Below, piece by piece: positions 11,492 to 22,134 of a stretch of DNA of 64,000 bases. How positions within the stretch are numbered: position 1 is the first letter of the stretch; every line of letters starts with the position of its first letter. A model generated the notes under the pieces. That model saw nothing but the letters and a program-made list of their open reading frames with translations. It was not told the DNA's origin and searched no databases. Source of the DNA: Eutypella sp. D-1 (lineage: Eukaryota > Ascomycota > Sordariomycetes > Xylariales > Diatrypaceae). The stretch lies in NCBI GenBank assembly GCA_023313575.1, contig JAJTTP010000002.1, positions 744,001 through 808,000 of the forward strand, read 5' to 3'. Both the position numbers and the translations under genes were made by a program.

Positions 11492-13141
11492 ATGGGTTCC
11501 ACCAGCAGCAGTAAGTAGAACGAATGCACATACACACCTTGCTGTTGTGCCGTGGTGGTGCCGTGGTGCTGTAGTGCTGTAATGCTGTAATGCTGTAGAT
11601 ATCTCCAATCATGTCGTGCAACTCTGGCTAACCGAATATGTCTTCCTATGAACAGAGGCAGCGAAAGCGGAATGCATATCCGAAGATGCGCTCATCCACC
11701 TTCGATCCTATAAATATTCCGCCGTCGACAAATCTCCCGTATCGAACTATATACTCCGTCATTGGGTGCGTTTCCCCCCTCCTGTTATACCTCCTATTAT
11801 ACCTCCTATTATATTCTTCCGCCGCGACCACCCTCGGATCACCAATGACTACTATATATATACTAAGATGCTCGTCCATAGTGGAATTTTTTCGTCGAGC
11901 TCCTGCCGCTATGGCTGGCGCCTAACATGGTAACCCTGTTAGGGTTCATGTTCATCCTCTTTAACATCGGGCTGGTTGTCATATTTATACCAGACTTGAT
12001 AGGACCGGTAGGCGGCAAAGCAACCCCCCAACCCTCGAAACATCCCCACATACGAAATGCGACTTTCGGCTGACAAGTTCTGTCCTTCACACGCGCGCGC
12101 GCTCTATACTAGGGTCCATCATGGTTATACCTTAGCTTCGCGTTCGGCCTCTTCATGTACCAGACGATGGACAACGTAGACGGGAAGCAGGCGCGGCGGA
12201 CGGGCACATCGAGCGGCCTCGGCGAGCTCTTCGATCACGGCATCGACTCACTAAACTGCACGCTGGGTAGTCTGCTCGAGACCGCCGCCATGGGGCTGGG
12301 CACGTCCAAGTCGGGCGTCTTCACGGCGCTCTGCCCGTGCCTGCCCATGTTCTTCTCGACCTGGGAGACGTACCACACGCACACGCTGTACCTGGGGTAC
12401 TTCAACGGTCCCACCGAGGGCCTGCTCATCGCGTCGAGCGTCATGGCGCTCTCGGGGATCTTTGGCCCGCAGATCTGGGCCCAGCCCGTCGTCGAGCTCT
12501 TCGGCGAACGCTACCTGTTCGGGTACGCGGATCTCGTCGGACACTACTCGATCCGGGACGCGTGGATTGCCATCATCGTGGGCTCGCTGGTGTTCGCGCA
12601 CATGCCGTTCTGCGTGCTGAACGTGGCGCGGGCGCGGCGGGCGCGCGGACAAGCCGTGCTCCCCGTCTTTCTCGAGTGGACGCCGATGGCCGTGTACACG
12701 CTGTCGATCGGGGCGTGGATCTACTCGCCGCACTCGACGCTGCGCAGCGAGAACCACGTCGTGCTGTTCTGCCTGACGATGTCCTTCGTCTTCGGCCGCA
12801 TGACCACCAAGATGATCCTCGCCCACCTGACCCGCCAGCCCTTCCCCTACTGGACCGTCATGCTGGTGCCCCTCGTCGGCGGCGCCGCCCTCGTCAACCT
12901 TCCGCCCTTGCTCGGCTTTGCGCCCCTGCTCTCCGCCCGCGCCGAACACCTCTACCTCTGGGCCTACTTCCTCTTCTCCCTCGTCGTCTACTTCCGCTGG
13001 GCCTACCTCGTCATCAACAGCATCTGCGCCTTCCTCGGTATCAACGCCCTCACCATCCCCCGCGAGAAGCAGCTCGAGAACCTGCGGCGCCGCGAGGCTG
13101 AGCGGAGGGCTACCGCCGCTAACGGGAAGAAGCAGCAGTAA
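11492..13141 (+). CDS. Choline/ethanolamine phosphotransferase (CDP-alcohol phosphatidyltransferase)
   Basis: Four exons: 11492-11510, 11656-11765, 11882-12007, 12113-13141; 427 aa. All junctions are GT-AG, with branch sites such as gctaac and ggctgac. The first exon codes only six residues plus one base. The rebuilt N-terminus has LIHLRSYKYSAVDKS, then PLWLAPNMVTLLGF, both conserved in CPT1/EPT1-type enzymes. The full CDP-OH-P signature is present from Asp108: DGKQAR, G eight residues after the Arg, then DHGID. About eight hydrophobic segments follow. The enzyme transfers phosphocholine or phosphoethanolamine from the CDP form to diacylglycerol, the last step of the Kennedy pathway, in the ER/Golgi membrane. 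The C-terminus KKQQ fits a KKXX ER-retrieval signal. Choline versus ethanolamine preference cannot be decided. It converges on SWP1. Confidence 0.93.
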
Positions 13142-14052
13142 AAAGACGGGGAGAAGTCGAGATATAACATACACATACGCATACACATATATACATACAC
13201 ACCGGCATGCATGGGTAACGGTCAGGTGGGAGGCGGCGGAATGAGGAACAGCATCGAAATCCAAAAAATGAGGCGGGGTCGGACTTGTCGTTTTTTTCAA
13301 GCATGCGATAGAGAGTACCGGGATACCGCGCGGCGCGGCGTTGCGCACTTCGTTGTGTTTTTTGGGTTAGACGAGGTGTAATTTAAGGTAAAAGGAACGT
13401 CGTCGGCTGCGCCGGTAAGAAAGTCGTACATATTACACATATACATATATGATATTTTATAGAGGAGGCGTCATCTAAAACGGGGGGCAATGGGGGAGGG
13501 CCAGGGAGGATTAATCAACTTAATACCACAACAACCATCTCGTACTTCACTTCACTTAACTACTAGTAGCCCAACTTGATTTCAGTAAGGATGGGGGGAT
13601 AACGGGGATGGGACTGTGGTAGCTGGCTGGAAAAGTCTACTGGATACCAGCGCCTGTGTAGTGGGTGGATGGACGGAGCTAGCGTAATGGCAGGCACAGT
13701 GTAGAAAGGGCTCAGCATTTCATGTTATACACCGTCTCCGGGGCGGGTCAATCTACGACTGCCCTTTTCTTTGTATATATATGTTTTGGGCGCCTGGAAT
13801 GTTTCCGCCTCCCGCCTCCCGCCCTATCCCCTATAAAAGCCCAGCTTCAGATGCCTCTTTTCTTCGGAGCTCGATCACGGTTGTTCCATAATTTAGAATA
13901 TCGGCTGTCTCGGCAGGTAGGCAGCATGATGTGTCCATCCCGGCCTCATATCCGTCAAGTCCGTTCATCCATTTATTCGTTTATCGCACACTTTGCCACC
14001 CCACCTTTCCAACCCAAGGGCAAATCCATATTCACCACTACTACCAGCATCA
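13142..14052. other. Intergenic between convergent genes
   Basis: 911 bp between two stop codons facing each other. It starts with an alternating ATACAC-type simple stretch (13165-13205) and holds both 3' UTRs. ORFs running into 14053 and beyond are antisense shadows of the next gene. Nothing else seen. Confidence 0.5.
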
Positions 14053-15217
14053 TCATCTCTCGCCGGCAAGACGACGGGACTGGACCTCGCCGAGGGCGCG
14101 GGGCCCAGCCAGGAAGGCGGCGGCGGCGACGGCGGCGACGAGGGGCAGGACCTGGAACAGGTTCCAACTGCCGTGGTAGTAGAGCAGGAAGACACCCTCC
14201 ATGAGGACCAGGGAGCCGAAGAAGACGACGTGCGAGAGCGGCGCCTTGCCCAGCGCCGTCGGCAGGTGGCTTACGTTGCCGCCGAGGGCGAACCACTGCG
14301 CATATAATTAGTTTCGCAATGTACTTCTACGTATGAACAGTGAATATGCAAATAGGGTGGGGTTTTACGTACGCCGACGAAGATGGCGGGCAGGGTAGCT
14401 AGAACGGCGAGGGCGAAGACGAGGGACACGACGCTAGGCGGCTGGCGGGGGTCGCCGCGGAAGACGTGGTGGATCTCGGCGAGCTTTCCGTAGCGCAGGG
14501 GCTTCTCGTAGACGACGGGCTTGTCGTCGGCGGCGTGGGTGATCTCCACGTTGAAGACGGGGTCCGAGGTCAGGCCCTGCGTAGCGCCGAACGAGCCCAG
14601 CACCACAGAGGCGTGGAGCGGCTCCGTGGAGGCGGCGAACTGTACGGGTAGGTCGGATTGTTTCTGTTTTTTTTGGGAGTTGTGAGTGTGAGTGTAAGTG
14701 TGAGTTTTTTTTGGACGTTTTCTTTTCTTTTTTTTTTCTTGGACAGGCCTAATATCCCCCGGGCCCGGGGGCTGGGGAATGAATGGATGGATAAATGTAA
14801 CACGTACGATCTCGACGAAGGCCTTTCCAGTGTTCTTAACCGTCAGAGGGAAGGGAACCTCGAGGCCGGTGGAGGGCTCGCGCAGAACGAGGAAAGCCTG
14901 GTGCGGGCGCGCTGGCTTAGAGCCCTCCTTGGCTGTCAGGGAGACCTTCAGCGACTCGGTACGGCCGAGGGAGAGGGTTTCTGGGGAGGTGATTGACTGG
15001 GAGAACCTGATATCCGTTAGCCAGGAATTCCTTCTTTTTTTCCCATCCATTTCTTCTTCTTCTTCTTTTTCTCCTTGTTAAAGAGAACATACTTGATCGC
15101 ATTCCGGTCGGCGGCCTTCTTGGAACCCACTACGGCCGAGGCATCGTCGAATCCCCACGAGGACGAAGCGGCCTGGACGGCGCCGGCCAGCAGGAAGAGG
15201 GAACGCAGGAATCGCAT
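14053..15217 (-). CDS. SWP1: Oligosaccharyltransferase subunit SWP1 / ribophorin II
   Basis: Four exons read leftwards: 15217-15093, 15006-14808, 14639-14373, 14295-14053; 277 aa, close to the usual size of fungal Swp1. Introns are 86, 168 and 77 bp. The 168-bp intron contains a GT/T-rich run that a naive frame reads through. Signal peptide MRFLRSLFLLAGAVQAASS. The luminal part includes NAIKFSQSITSP, KPARPHQAFLVLREPSTGLE, and ASVVLGSFGATQGL. The C-terminal half has three TM segments (SVVSLVFALAVLATLPAIFVG, the LSHVVFFGSLVLMEGVFLLYY region, and VLPLVAAVAAAAFLAGP), typical of the ribophorin II C-terminal domain. Preceding the first TM is EIHHVFRGDPRQPP, a known family landmark. It is a non-catalytic subunit of the ER complex that N-glycosylates nascent proteins. 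Confidence 0.9.
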
Positions 15218-15996
15218 CGTCCGGTAACTGCAGTAACGTTCTCGGGTCTGGTGGCTGGGAAATTCAGCAGTTCAAAAAGAAAGATTGTCTGTCGACTTGC
15301 GCGCGCGAAATCTCCCTGAAGTTTGTAGTATGTTGGTGGTGGTTGTATCTACTTAGGATGTATCTAATTAACAGCTACGTAAGTACGTAAGTCTTGGTAG
15401 TGGACAGCTTTAGAGCTCTTAGTGCTAGCAATTGGTAGCAATTGGACACGATAGCTTATCCAGGTGTAGATACAGGGGTATATTACAGTGCGGCCACCGT
15501 TGTCCCTTACAGTACGCTGTATACCCACCTAAGTCTACCTGGGTACCTATTGTAGGTACCTTTTAGGGCCGGCAAATAAGTTCCTCTGTAACCTAAAATG
15601 ACTTATCGTAGCTTCATATCTGATAAGTGTAAAAGGGGCTTGACTACACACTGTGCACCGAATACCTCACATATTGTTGAATACACAATAACTTAATTGT
15701 ACTGGCACAGATGTCTTTCTCTGTTAGCTCTCTGTTAGCCTCCAAATCTAGGTATCTTTATGTCGCTTTAAATCTTGAAAAGACCATTGTATAGCTATGT
15801 ACCTAGCCAGTTTGCATTTCCCACAGTAGTATGCGAAGTAGAAATAGAGCAGTAACTAGTTTTAAGGTGGACATATATGATGGCAATGGAAATCAACTTG
15901 TGGTCAAGGGTTCATAGCTGATAAAAACACTGATGGTTTAAAACGCCGATCCCATGCTATGATGCTACGCGTAGAATGAATAACACCGCTACGATC
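15218..15996. other. Intergenic region between SWP1 and glutaminyl cyclase-like gene
   Basis: 779 bp. The first part is the SWP1 promoter (minus strand). It holds GGTACCTA-TTG-TAGGTACC, a perfect 8-bp inverted repeat at 15542-15560, related to the TACCT words seen near 10 kb. No gene. Confidence 0.5.
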
Positions 15997-17414
15997 TCAT
16001 AATTCCAGCTTCTCCCTGTCCTCCGGCGGCTTCGCATCCTCCGCGGGCCGCTTCTCCATGCTCTCGTCGAGCTCCATCCACTCCGCCACGAACGCCGTGA
16101 CGATCTTGGCCCAGTCCTCGACGGCCGCCGGGTCAAGGTGCGCGCCGTCGTCCTCCATGCGGTGCCAGACCGGCGGGAACGGCGTGGGGATCACGTGGAG
16201 CACCGGCACGCCGCGCACCAGGAACGGCACGTGGTCGTCCAGCACGTAGCCCCGGAACCGCGCGGCCGGCTTGTCCTCGATCTCCGGCAGGAAGGGGCGC
16301 GACGACCGGGGCTGTTGCAGGAGCCCCTGCTCCCGCAGCCGTCGCTCCGCCGCTGCCATCTTCGCGTACGCCCAGTGCGTCTTCGCGAAGTACGACGGCA
16401 CGTGCGGGTCCGGCGCCCCCAGCAGGTCCAGCAGTACGAACAGCTCGATCGATTCCAGCGGCGTCCGGTACGTCGAGCCCGCCGGGTGTGTCTCCGCCTC
16501 CCACGCCTCGGCGAGCGCCCTGTACGAGAGAACGAAGCTGTTAATCAAAAAGCTCACACCACGAAAATCGTCGCTCTCCTAAATACGGATCCTAGTGCTC
16601 CTTGCCACCCCCCCCCCCATTCCCAAGGTACTAACACCACGCGCCAGGGAGGAAGGAAAGAAGTAGAGGAAGGGCCTTACCTGGCACCGTAGAGGGAGTC
16701 GGAGTCGGACCAGCTAACCCACGCCTCCTCGCCATCAAGGAAGAGAATCTGCAGGCCGCGCTCGTCATTGAGCCCGAGTTCCACGTCGCCTTCGGCAACG
16801 AGGCGGTCCCAGCGGCGGGTGAGTGCATCGTCGACGGCGCGCGCGACGTGCAGTAGCATAGCGCAAGGAGCGGCGCTATCGACGGCGCCGACGAAGCCCT
16901 CGGGCAGGCGCAGGCTATCGTAGTGCGCGGCCAGCGTTAAGCGCGGCACATCGCCGCCGGCGGCCCACGGCGGATCGCGCCGCGCCACCAGGTTCGCAAA
17001 CGGCACCTCCTCCCCTTCGCCCTCCCCCTCCGCCGTCGCCGGCACCCGCGCCGTCGTATTCTGCCACGTCAACTGCCATCCGGGGTGCAGCTCGCGCTCG
17101 AAGAAACGCGCGAGATGCCGCTGCGCCGCCGCGGACCCGGGCGTCCCCGGCACCCGCGGGATCAAGAGCGGCGCGAGCAGCCGCCCCGTCTCGATGTCGA
17201 AGTCCGCCGCCCCGCCTGACGGTAGGCCCCGTAGCGCGGCGTCCGAGAGCTCCTTGTACCCGTGCGCCGGCGTCGCGAAGGAGAGGAGCAGCAGCAGCAG
17301 CAGCAGGAGAAACAGCGGCGAGGTGCTGCAGGCGGCCAGCGCGGTTCGGTGCACACTACTCCCCCCTCTCGCCGGTGCTCTGAGAGCACGGGGTCGCGTC
17401 ACGCGGCCCGGCAT
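15997..17414 (-). CDS. Glutaminyl-peptide cyclotransferase-like protein (M28 fold)
   Basis: Two exons, 17414-16681 and 16519-15997, with a 161-bp intron (GTAAGG...CAG) joining SLYGAR to ALAEAW; 418 aa. The N-terminus is Arg-rich, then a hydrophobic core of about ten leucines and SFATPAHG, so a signal peptide or signal anchor directing it to the secretory pathway. Zinc-site motifs are complete: LAAHYDS with the nearby GAVDSAAPC Asp (residues ~160-180), FLDGEEAW with the Glu pair (~228), GYVLDDHVPFLVRGVPVLHVIP, and the C-terminal His in PTPFPPVWH (~363). The family converts N-terminal Gln to pyroglutamate on secreted proteins. The linker TAEGEGEGEE and the Pro/Glu-rich C-terminus are probably loops. 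It is tandem with SWP1, both in the secretory pathway. An aminopeptidase activity is less likely given the DGEEAW/VIPTPFP signature. Confidence 0.88.
17287..17304 (-). repeat. AGC/CTG trinucleotide microsatellite coding poly-Leu of a signal sequence
   Basis: Six AGC units on the + strand. Read on the - strand they are CTG (Leu) codons inside the hydrophobic core of the glutaminyl cyclase-like protein. Slippage here would change signal-sequence length without a frameshift. Confidence 0.8.
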
Positions 17415-18686
17415 TCCGTCTGTGTATTCCTCCTAGTTCCACTAGGAGACGGCATCTGTCACGGGTTATTAATTTGGCTTTGTAGGCCTTGTTCGTTGTT
17501 GCTTGGTACGTGACACATGAAACTGTACGGCCGGAAATATCCGTGATAGCTTGGTAGTGAACAGCCTGTTCACTCGCTTACTTGGGTGCACCAATAAGGT
17601 ATTCGGGCTGGTGAACTGGATCCCTGTAGGTAGAATTCCTGCGTACTCTTATTGGCTGGCTTGCAGGTGGGCTCAGAATCCGTTTTGGAACCGTTTCCCT
17701 TACCGTTATTGGTGCGCTATATTCCTAGTATACGGTACGTACCAAAAGGGGCTTACTGCGGGACAGAGCCCGTGAAGTCGTCACCATCATAACAACTTCT
17801 TGTATAACATTATGATTCTAGCTCTATCTGCATCTTCAGGTATCATTGTGACAATGGCCAGTCTTGTCACCGGTGCGTTAACTTTACTTACCCATGCCAT
17901 CCAATCCCAATTAAGTTGCCTAGGATTATGTGTCGATTATATTTCTCATGTTCAGATCCTAGTATCTACCCTACCCTTCCCAAGGGCTTCTTTGCGGCGC
18001 GATGAGTACATGGTATCACGATCAAAAGATGAGAACGTACCTTCTTCCTCACGTTGTCACTGGGGCCGGCATCATCCTTGATAGATTGCCTGAGAAGCGG
18101 TGCGCGTACACTCAATCGAGTGCACTCGACGTATATAGGTATCTAATCATGAGGCTAATTTCTCTATGGCATTATTAAAGTGATACTCCAACCCTTCGTA
18201 GTTTCTTTTGTCGTGTTCAGCGCACGAATTGATCTAAGTCAAGAGGCAGAGGCTGGCGGTGATTAAAGCGAGATTTTGCACGGCATAACTAGCGTGGCTT
18301 CTGTTCGTGGCAGTTGTGTTCGCGGGTCCCCTCGTTGAAAGGGCACAGTGCTCATAGCATTGTTGCGAAGTATCTCGGGCGCAGTGTCAAGGAGTTGTCG
18401 CTGGCATGTATATATAGCATGAAGAAGACATAAATAGAACTTTGATCTGGTTCAGCCACGAACAAAGAGGGATAAAGGCCATGTGAACTTCAACATACTC
18501 GGCGTCTGTATTGGAATTATTTATGGTATCATGTTTTCCCCTCGCATTCGACTAGTACCGTGGCTGCGGGGTGTGATTTGAGACACATGTTACGCGACCC
18601 TCGCGTATTATAATGTAATTATAGATATAAAGATTATACGCGTGGCTGGATGGCTATTAAACAATGTAGGCTATTATTACTCGTCA
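17415..18686. other. Intergenic region, no supported gene
   Basis: 1.27 kb between the start of the cyclase-like gene and the stop of the aspartic-protease-like gene, both on the minus strand. It contains a 14-bp perfect palindrome TCGAGTGCACTCGA at 18116-18129 next to gtatatag, and a hydrophobic 84-aa frame from ATG 17830... with no recognisable family. I do not call a gene. Confidence 0.4.
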
Positions 18687-20708
18687 TCAACTCGAAGATG
18701 AACGCTTTTGAGCATCTGAAGGCCCGGGGGCCGGGGTATCTTCATCTTCATCTTTGTCTGTCCCGCTCCTTAAAGACTTCCCATTCTCTGTATCATGGGG
18801 CGCGGGAGACTGTGGCGGGGACTGTGGTGGAGATGGCGGAGCGCGCTCAGGTTCGGGTGCCGATTGTGAAGCAGTCGGCTCTACCACTTCGTTGGATGCT
18901 CGGGCTTGGGCCGGCGGTGACGACGATGCCTTTGGTGATTCTTGCCCCGCCCCCGACGCTTCTGCCTTCTCGGCATCACTAGTTACGATAGGTTGGGGTT
19001 GGGGTGACGGCGGTGATGGCGGGGCACGCTGCGGTTCGGCTTCGCTTTGTGGAGCCTCGCCTGTCACCGCCGCCACGCCGATAGGTGCCGCGGGAGGTCG
19101 AGGCGGTAATACGGGGGGCTGTACTGGCGCATCTGTGGTGGCGGGGGCAGCAGTAGCAGCAGCAGCGTGCCCCTTCTCATTGTCCACCACGGCGGCTCTG
19201 GCTAACTTACGACGATAGCAGGCCATGACGGCCCATATGATGCCTAGGACGATCAAGGCCCCAGCCACGATGCTACCGATCACTACGCCGACGAGCGGCG
19301 CTCCGGATAGGCCCGGGTCGTACCGGTCGGAGAAACGGGTGCGGCGCCCATTATCATCGTCGTCGGGGCAGTAACGGTACCGGTCGTCGCAGGGCTTTTT
19401 CGCGAGAGTTGAGTCGGGGATCTTGGCGCCGTAGGCGGAGAAGGTAACCAGGTCCTCCTCGCCGTCGTCGAACTTGACTTGAGCCATGCCCATCTCCCTA
19501 TTCGCGATATCGAATACGGTATACACGCGCTTCAACATGGGTGCGCCCAAGGCCCAGCCATAGTCATTACCGTCCGCGGCGACGCTCCACAAGGTCGAGG
19601 TGCCGTTAGCGACCCCGAAGACACAGCGCGTCGCCCCCGTGCCGTGGTATCGGTCCCAGTACTCTGAATCGAGGACGAGGTCGCGCAACGGCACGTCGAG
19701 GACAGGGCCGTCCGGCCCGTAGAGCTGCAGCGCCAGGCGGCCCGTCAGGTTCGAGGCCGCGGCGCACGGGATCAGCGCCAGTTCGTACCCCTCGTCGTAC
19801 GTGGCGCCGGCTAGGTCCCAGATCGGCTGCGCGAGGTACGAGGGCAGCGTGGAGACAGAGAAGCTCGGGTCGACGACTAGCACGGTTTCCTCGACGGCGG
19901 TCTGGTTGTCGATCAGAGGCTTCGCTGTGCCCCCTGGCGTGGCGCTGTAGTTGAGTGAGACCAGACTCACGTCCCAGCTGTGGTCGTCCCTCCACTCGAC
20001 GTCGTGCGAGTAGATGGGGAACCGCACGAGCGGCGGCTCGAAAGCGGCCCTGTCGACGGCGCCGAAGAGCACGTTACCGGAGGTGGCGTTCTCGTCGTCG
20101 ATCCACAGGCTGAAGGCGGGCGACTCGACGAGACCCTCGGCGACCATGAGGTCCGGGACGTTGGGCACGTCGGAGAAACTGTCGTTGAAGCCGAGGGCCA
20201 GCACGCCCATGCGCATAGTCGTCCAGGAGGCGAAGCCCATGGTGAGATTCGGGAGCGCCGCGCCGCCCACCCACAGCGTGTCGCGGATGTCGTCGCCGTA
20301 CGCGTAGTTCCCGTCGATGTACTGCACGCTGAAGCTATCCTCGCCGGGACGCTCGAACGTCGACGATTCGTTCGGCAAGAAGGCGCCGTACCCCCAATCA
20401 TACCCGTACTCGGTGTCGTAAACCCAGGACTTGTCGGCCGAGACGGTCAGCGCCAGCTGCACGTCTTGCGGCGGCGTGCCCACCGAGGCGTTGACTACGT
20501 AGGTCCAGTCTATGGCGGAGAACTCGAGCGGGAGGGTCTGGCGGCGATCAGTGGACCGCATGGCGGCGGCGGCAGCGGTGCCGCCTGCATTGCTATCGCT
20601 TTTGCTATCTTTACTCCGATACTGGCGCGAAAATGGAAACCGGATCTGGGCTGATGTCTCGGTGGCGCATATAGCGACCGCGGCCGCGAAAAGAGCGGAC
20701 GACTTCAT
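18687..20708 (-). CDS. Membrane-anchored aspartic-protease-like (A1 fold) protein lacking the DTG motifs
   Basis: Single exon, 673 aa, ATG at 20708. Signal peptide residues 1-20 (ending ETSA). The N-lobe entry WTYVVNASVGTPPQDVQLAL (68-87) is typical of pepsin-like proteins. The first catalytic motif, normally DTGS, reads TVSA at 88-91. The second is VVDPSFSVSTLP, keeping Asp280 but with PS instead of TG. Structural landmarks persist: WVGGAALPNLTMGFA, GVLALGFND, FSLWIDDENATSGNVLFGAVDRA, WALGAPMLKRVYTVFDIANREMG. Many N-glycosylation sequons. One TM at about 471-496 (VGVVIGSIVAGALIVLGIIW) is followed by basic CYRRK and a ~175-residue cytoplasmic tail rich in Pro, Ser and acidic residues with PPSPP repeats. 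Probably a non-proteolytic surface protein, sensor or adhesion-like (inference). The ORF is intact, so it is not a pseudogene by this evidence. Confidence 0.85.
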   Translation of the reverse strand: MKSSALFAAAVAICATETSAQIRFPFSRQYRSKDSKSDSNAGGTAAAAAMRSTDRRQTLPLEFSAIDWTYVVNASVGTPPQDVQLALTVSADKSWVYDTEYGYDWGYGAFLPNESSTFERPGEDSFSVQYIDGNYAYGDDIRDTLWVGGAALPNLTMGFASWTTMRMGVLALGFNDSFSDVPNVPDLMVAEGLVESPAFSLWIDDENATSGNVLFGAVDRAAFEPPLVRFPIYSHDVEWRDDHSWDVSLVSLNYSATPGGTAKPLIDNQTAVEETVLVVDPSFSVSTLPSYLAQPIWDLAGATYDEGYELALIPCAAASNLTGRLALQLYGPDGPVLDVPLRDLVLDSEYWDRYHGTGATRCVFGVANGTSTLWSVAADGNDYGWALGAPMLKRVYTVFDIANREMGMAQVKFDDGEEDLVTFSAYGAKIPDSTLAKKPCDDRYRYCPDDDDNGRRTRFSDRYDPGLSGAPLVGVVIGSIVAGALIVLGIIWAVMACYRRKLARAAVVDNEKGHAAAATAAPATTDAPVQPPVLPPRPPAAPIGVAAVTGEAPQSEAEPQRAPPSPPSPQPQPIVTSDAEKAEASGAGQESPKASSSPPAQARASNEVVEPTASQSAPEPERAPPSPPQSPPQSPAPHDTENGKSLRSGTDKDEDEDTPAPGPSDAQKRSSSS

Positions 20709-22134
20709 TAGGAATCAAAGTTGGGGCGTTGGAAAACGAGCGGCTGCGACGATAGATTGTCGCGTTGATAATGGGATGAGAGGGGATGAAATAGGTAGGA
20801 GCGCAGGGCCAGGCTCCCTCCTGCTAATTTGGGAACATGCAAGCGGCTGCCTATATTCGAGACGGGAGCCGGCGAAAACCTCAAATTGCATACAAGGGTG
20901 TCATCGTTGACTGTTCTGGATCCATAGTCTGGTCCAGATGCTTGGCAGAACCGGAAAGATAGCTAACGTTAAGCTGAATCGGGATTCTCGCCCCTATAAA
21001 GGATCGAAGTCTGGTCATTAGACTAAAGGAGACTTCGCAAGACCGACTATAAGCCCTAGTTGGGTATTTCCAAGCCTGGTTATAGTTTGAATTATTATAC
21101 TGGATCTGGCGTTTTTTCAATCAAGTCCAGTCCAAAAAGGCTTACTGCGGCGACGAAGAAGTTATAGGAAATTCCATCGTGAACTAGTCGGGTGCGCTAC
21201 CCGACTTTAGGATCCTAGGACTTTTTTTCACTTAAAAATGATCGTGATTGTTTATTTCTTTTCATTGAGCTCAGGGTAAAACAGAATTTCAGAGAATCCT
21301 TGTGTTGAGTCGCTTAATGCTGGTTAGGTCACTTCACGGGTAATGTGTATGAAAGAGCCAAGAAGTGATAACACGACGGCGTCTATGACATGTTAAGGGA
21401 ACGGCACTTTTCGCCAACCCTCACCCTCAATTCCGTAAGTGGTCAACACGGTCGTCGAGAGGTCTCTGGAGTGTTATAGAATAGCAAACTAAGAGTCCAA
21501 GGCCGCACGACGTAAGATGGAATTTGGTGGGATGGATATGGGGCCTAGGCGACCCCAGAGCATATTATCTTTTTCTTTTGGAGCACCAGCCTCACGGATA
21601 TCGTAAAGAACGGATTGAGTCACTTCGCATTTGCCGGGTCCCCGGGCTTGGGGTGACCATTACAACCGAGCCCGGCAGGAACCAAGGGTTGGGCCTTCAA
21701 CCAGTAGCATCAAGGGTGACTAGGGTCTATCCATGCAATCCATTCACAGCATTGAACGAAAATAAAGCATATCGTATAGAGCAGGTGTATTTCAGGATAA
21801 TGCGCCTACTTTTGAGTCCCCCTGCTCTGTCCTGGACTTGGTATCTCATATTGCTTCTCTCGAGATAAGATAGCAAGGTGGATATAGGTTTGCTTGCAGG
21901 AGCAACGGTCTTGCTGACCATCGTCGGTGTCGCCGCCATAGAGGCAAGTCTATGAAGGCAGTTAGTCTGTGAGTATTGTAAAGGGGGATCGTACATTAGC
22001 AGGCGCATACCCCTAGAATGCCTGAGCCTGCAGACATACTACACTACACACAGAACCCAGCCGAGACGAACTGTTCTGGAGGTTAATGACGAATGCCATT
22101 CCATGCGACCATTCCATGCGAGAACCCTTTCCCC
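20709..22134. other. Intergenic region with one unassigned minus-strand ORF
   Basis: 1.43 kb. On the minus strand 21727-22008 is an ATG-started frame of 93 codons lying 126 bp downstream of NAA38. Its first half has coding-like codon use (MAATPTMVSKTVAPASKP) but I recognise no family. The rest is AT-rich with no feature. Confidence 0.35.

Noticed and set aside
12251..13348. 365-codon open frame antisense to the phosphotransferase gene
   Set aside because: It mirrors the GC-rich third positions of the real gene, is highly charged and repetitive, and has no recognisable domain. A shadow frame.
14640..14807. Read-through coding of the 168-bp SWP1 intron (KKKKRKRPKK, THTYTHTH)
   Set aside because: The frame happens to stay open, but the segment is simple sequence with GTACGT donor and YAG acceptor, and removing it restores family length.
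17800..18081. Hydrophobic + strand frame (ATG 17810/17851 region)
   Set aside because: Short, no family, no splice pattern and no promoter signal; likely chance.
18030..18115. Minus-strand exon-like stretch coding SIKDDAGPSDNVRKK followed by GTACGT
   Set aside because: Looks coding and has a good donor, but no start exon or downstream exon in frame could be found.
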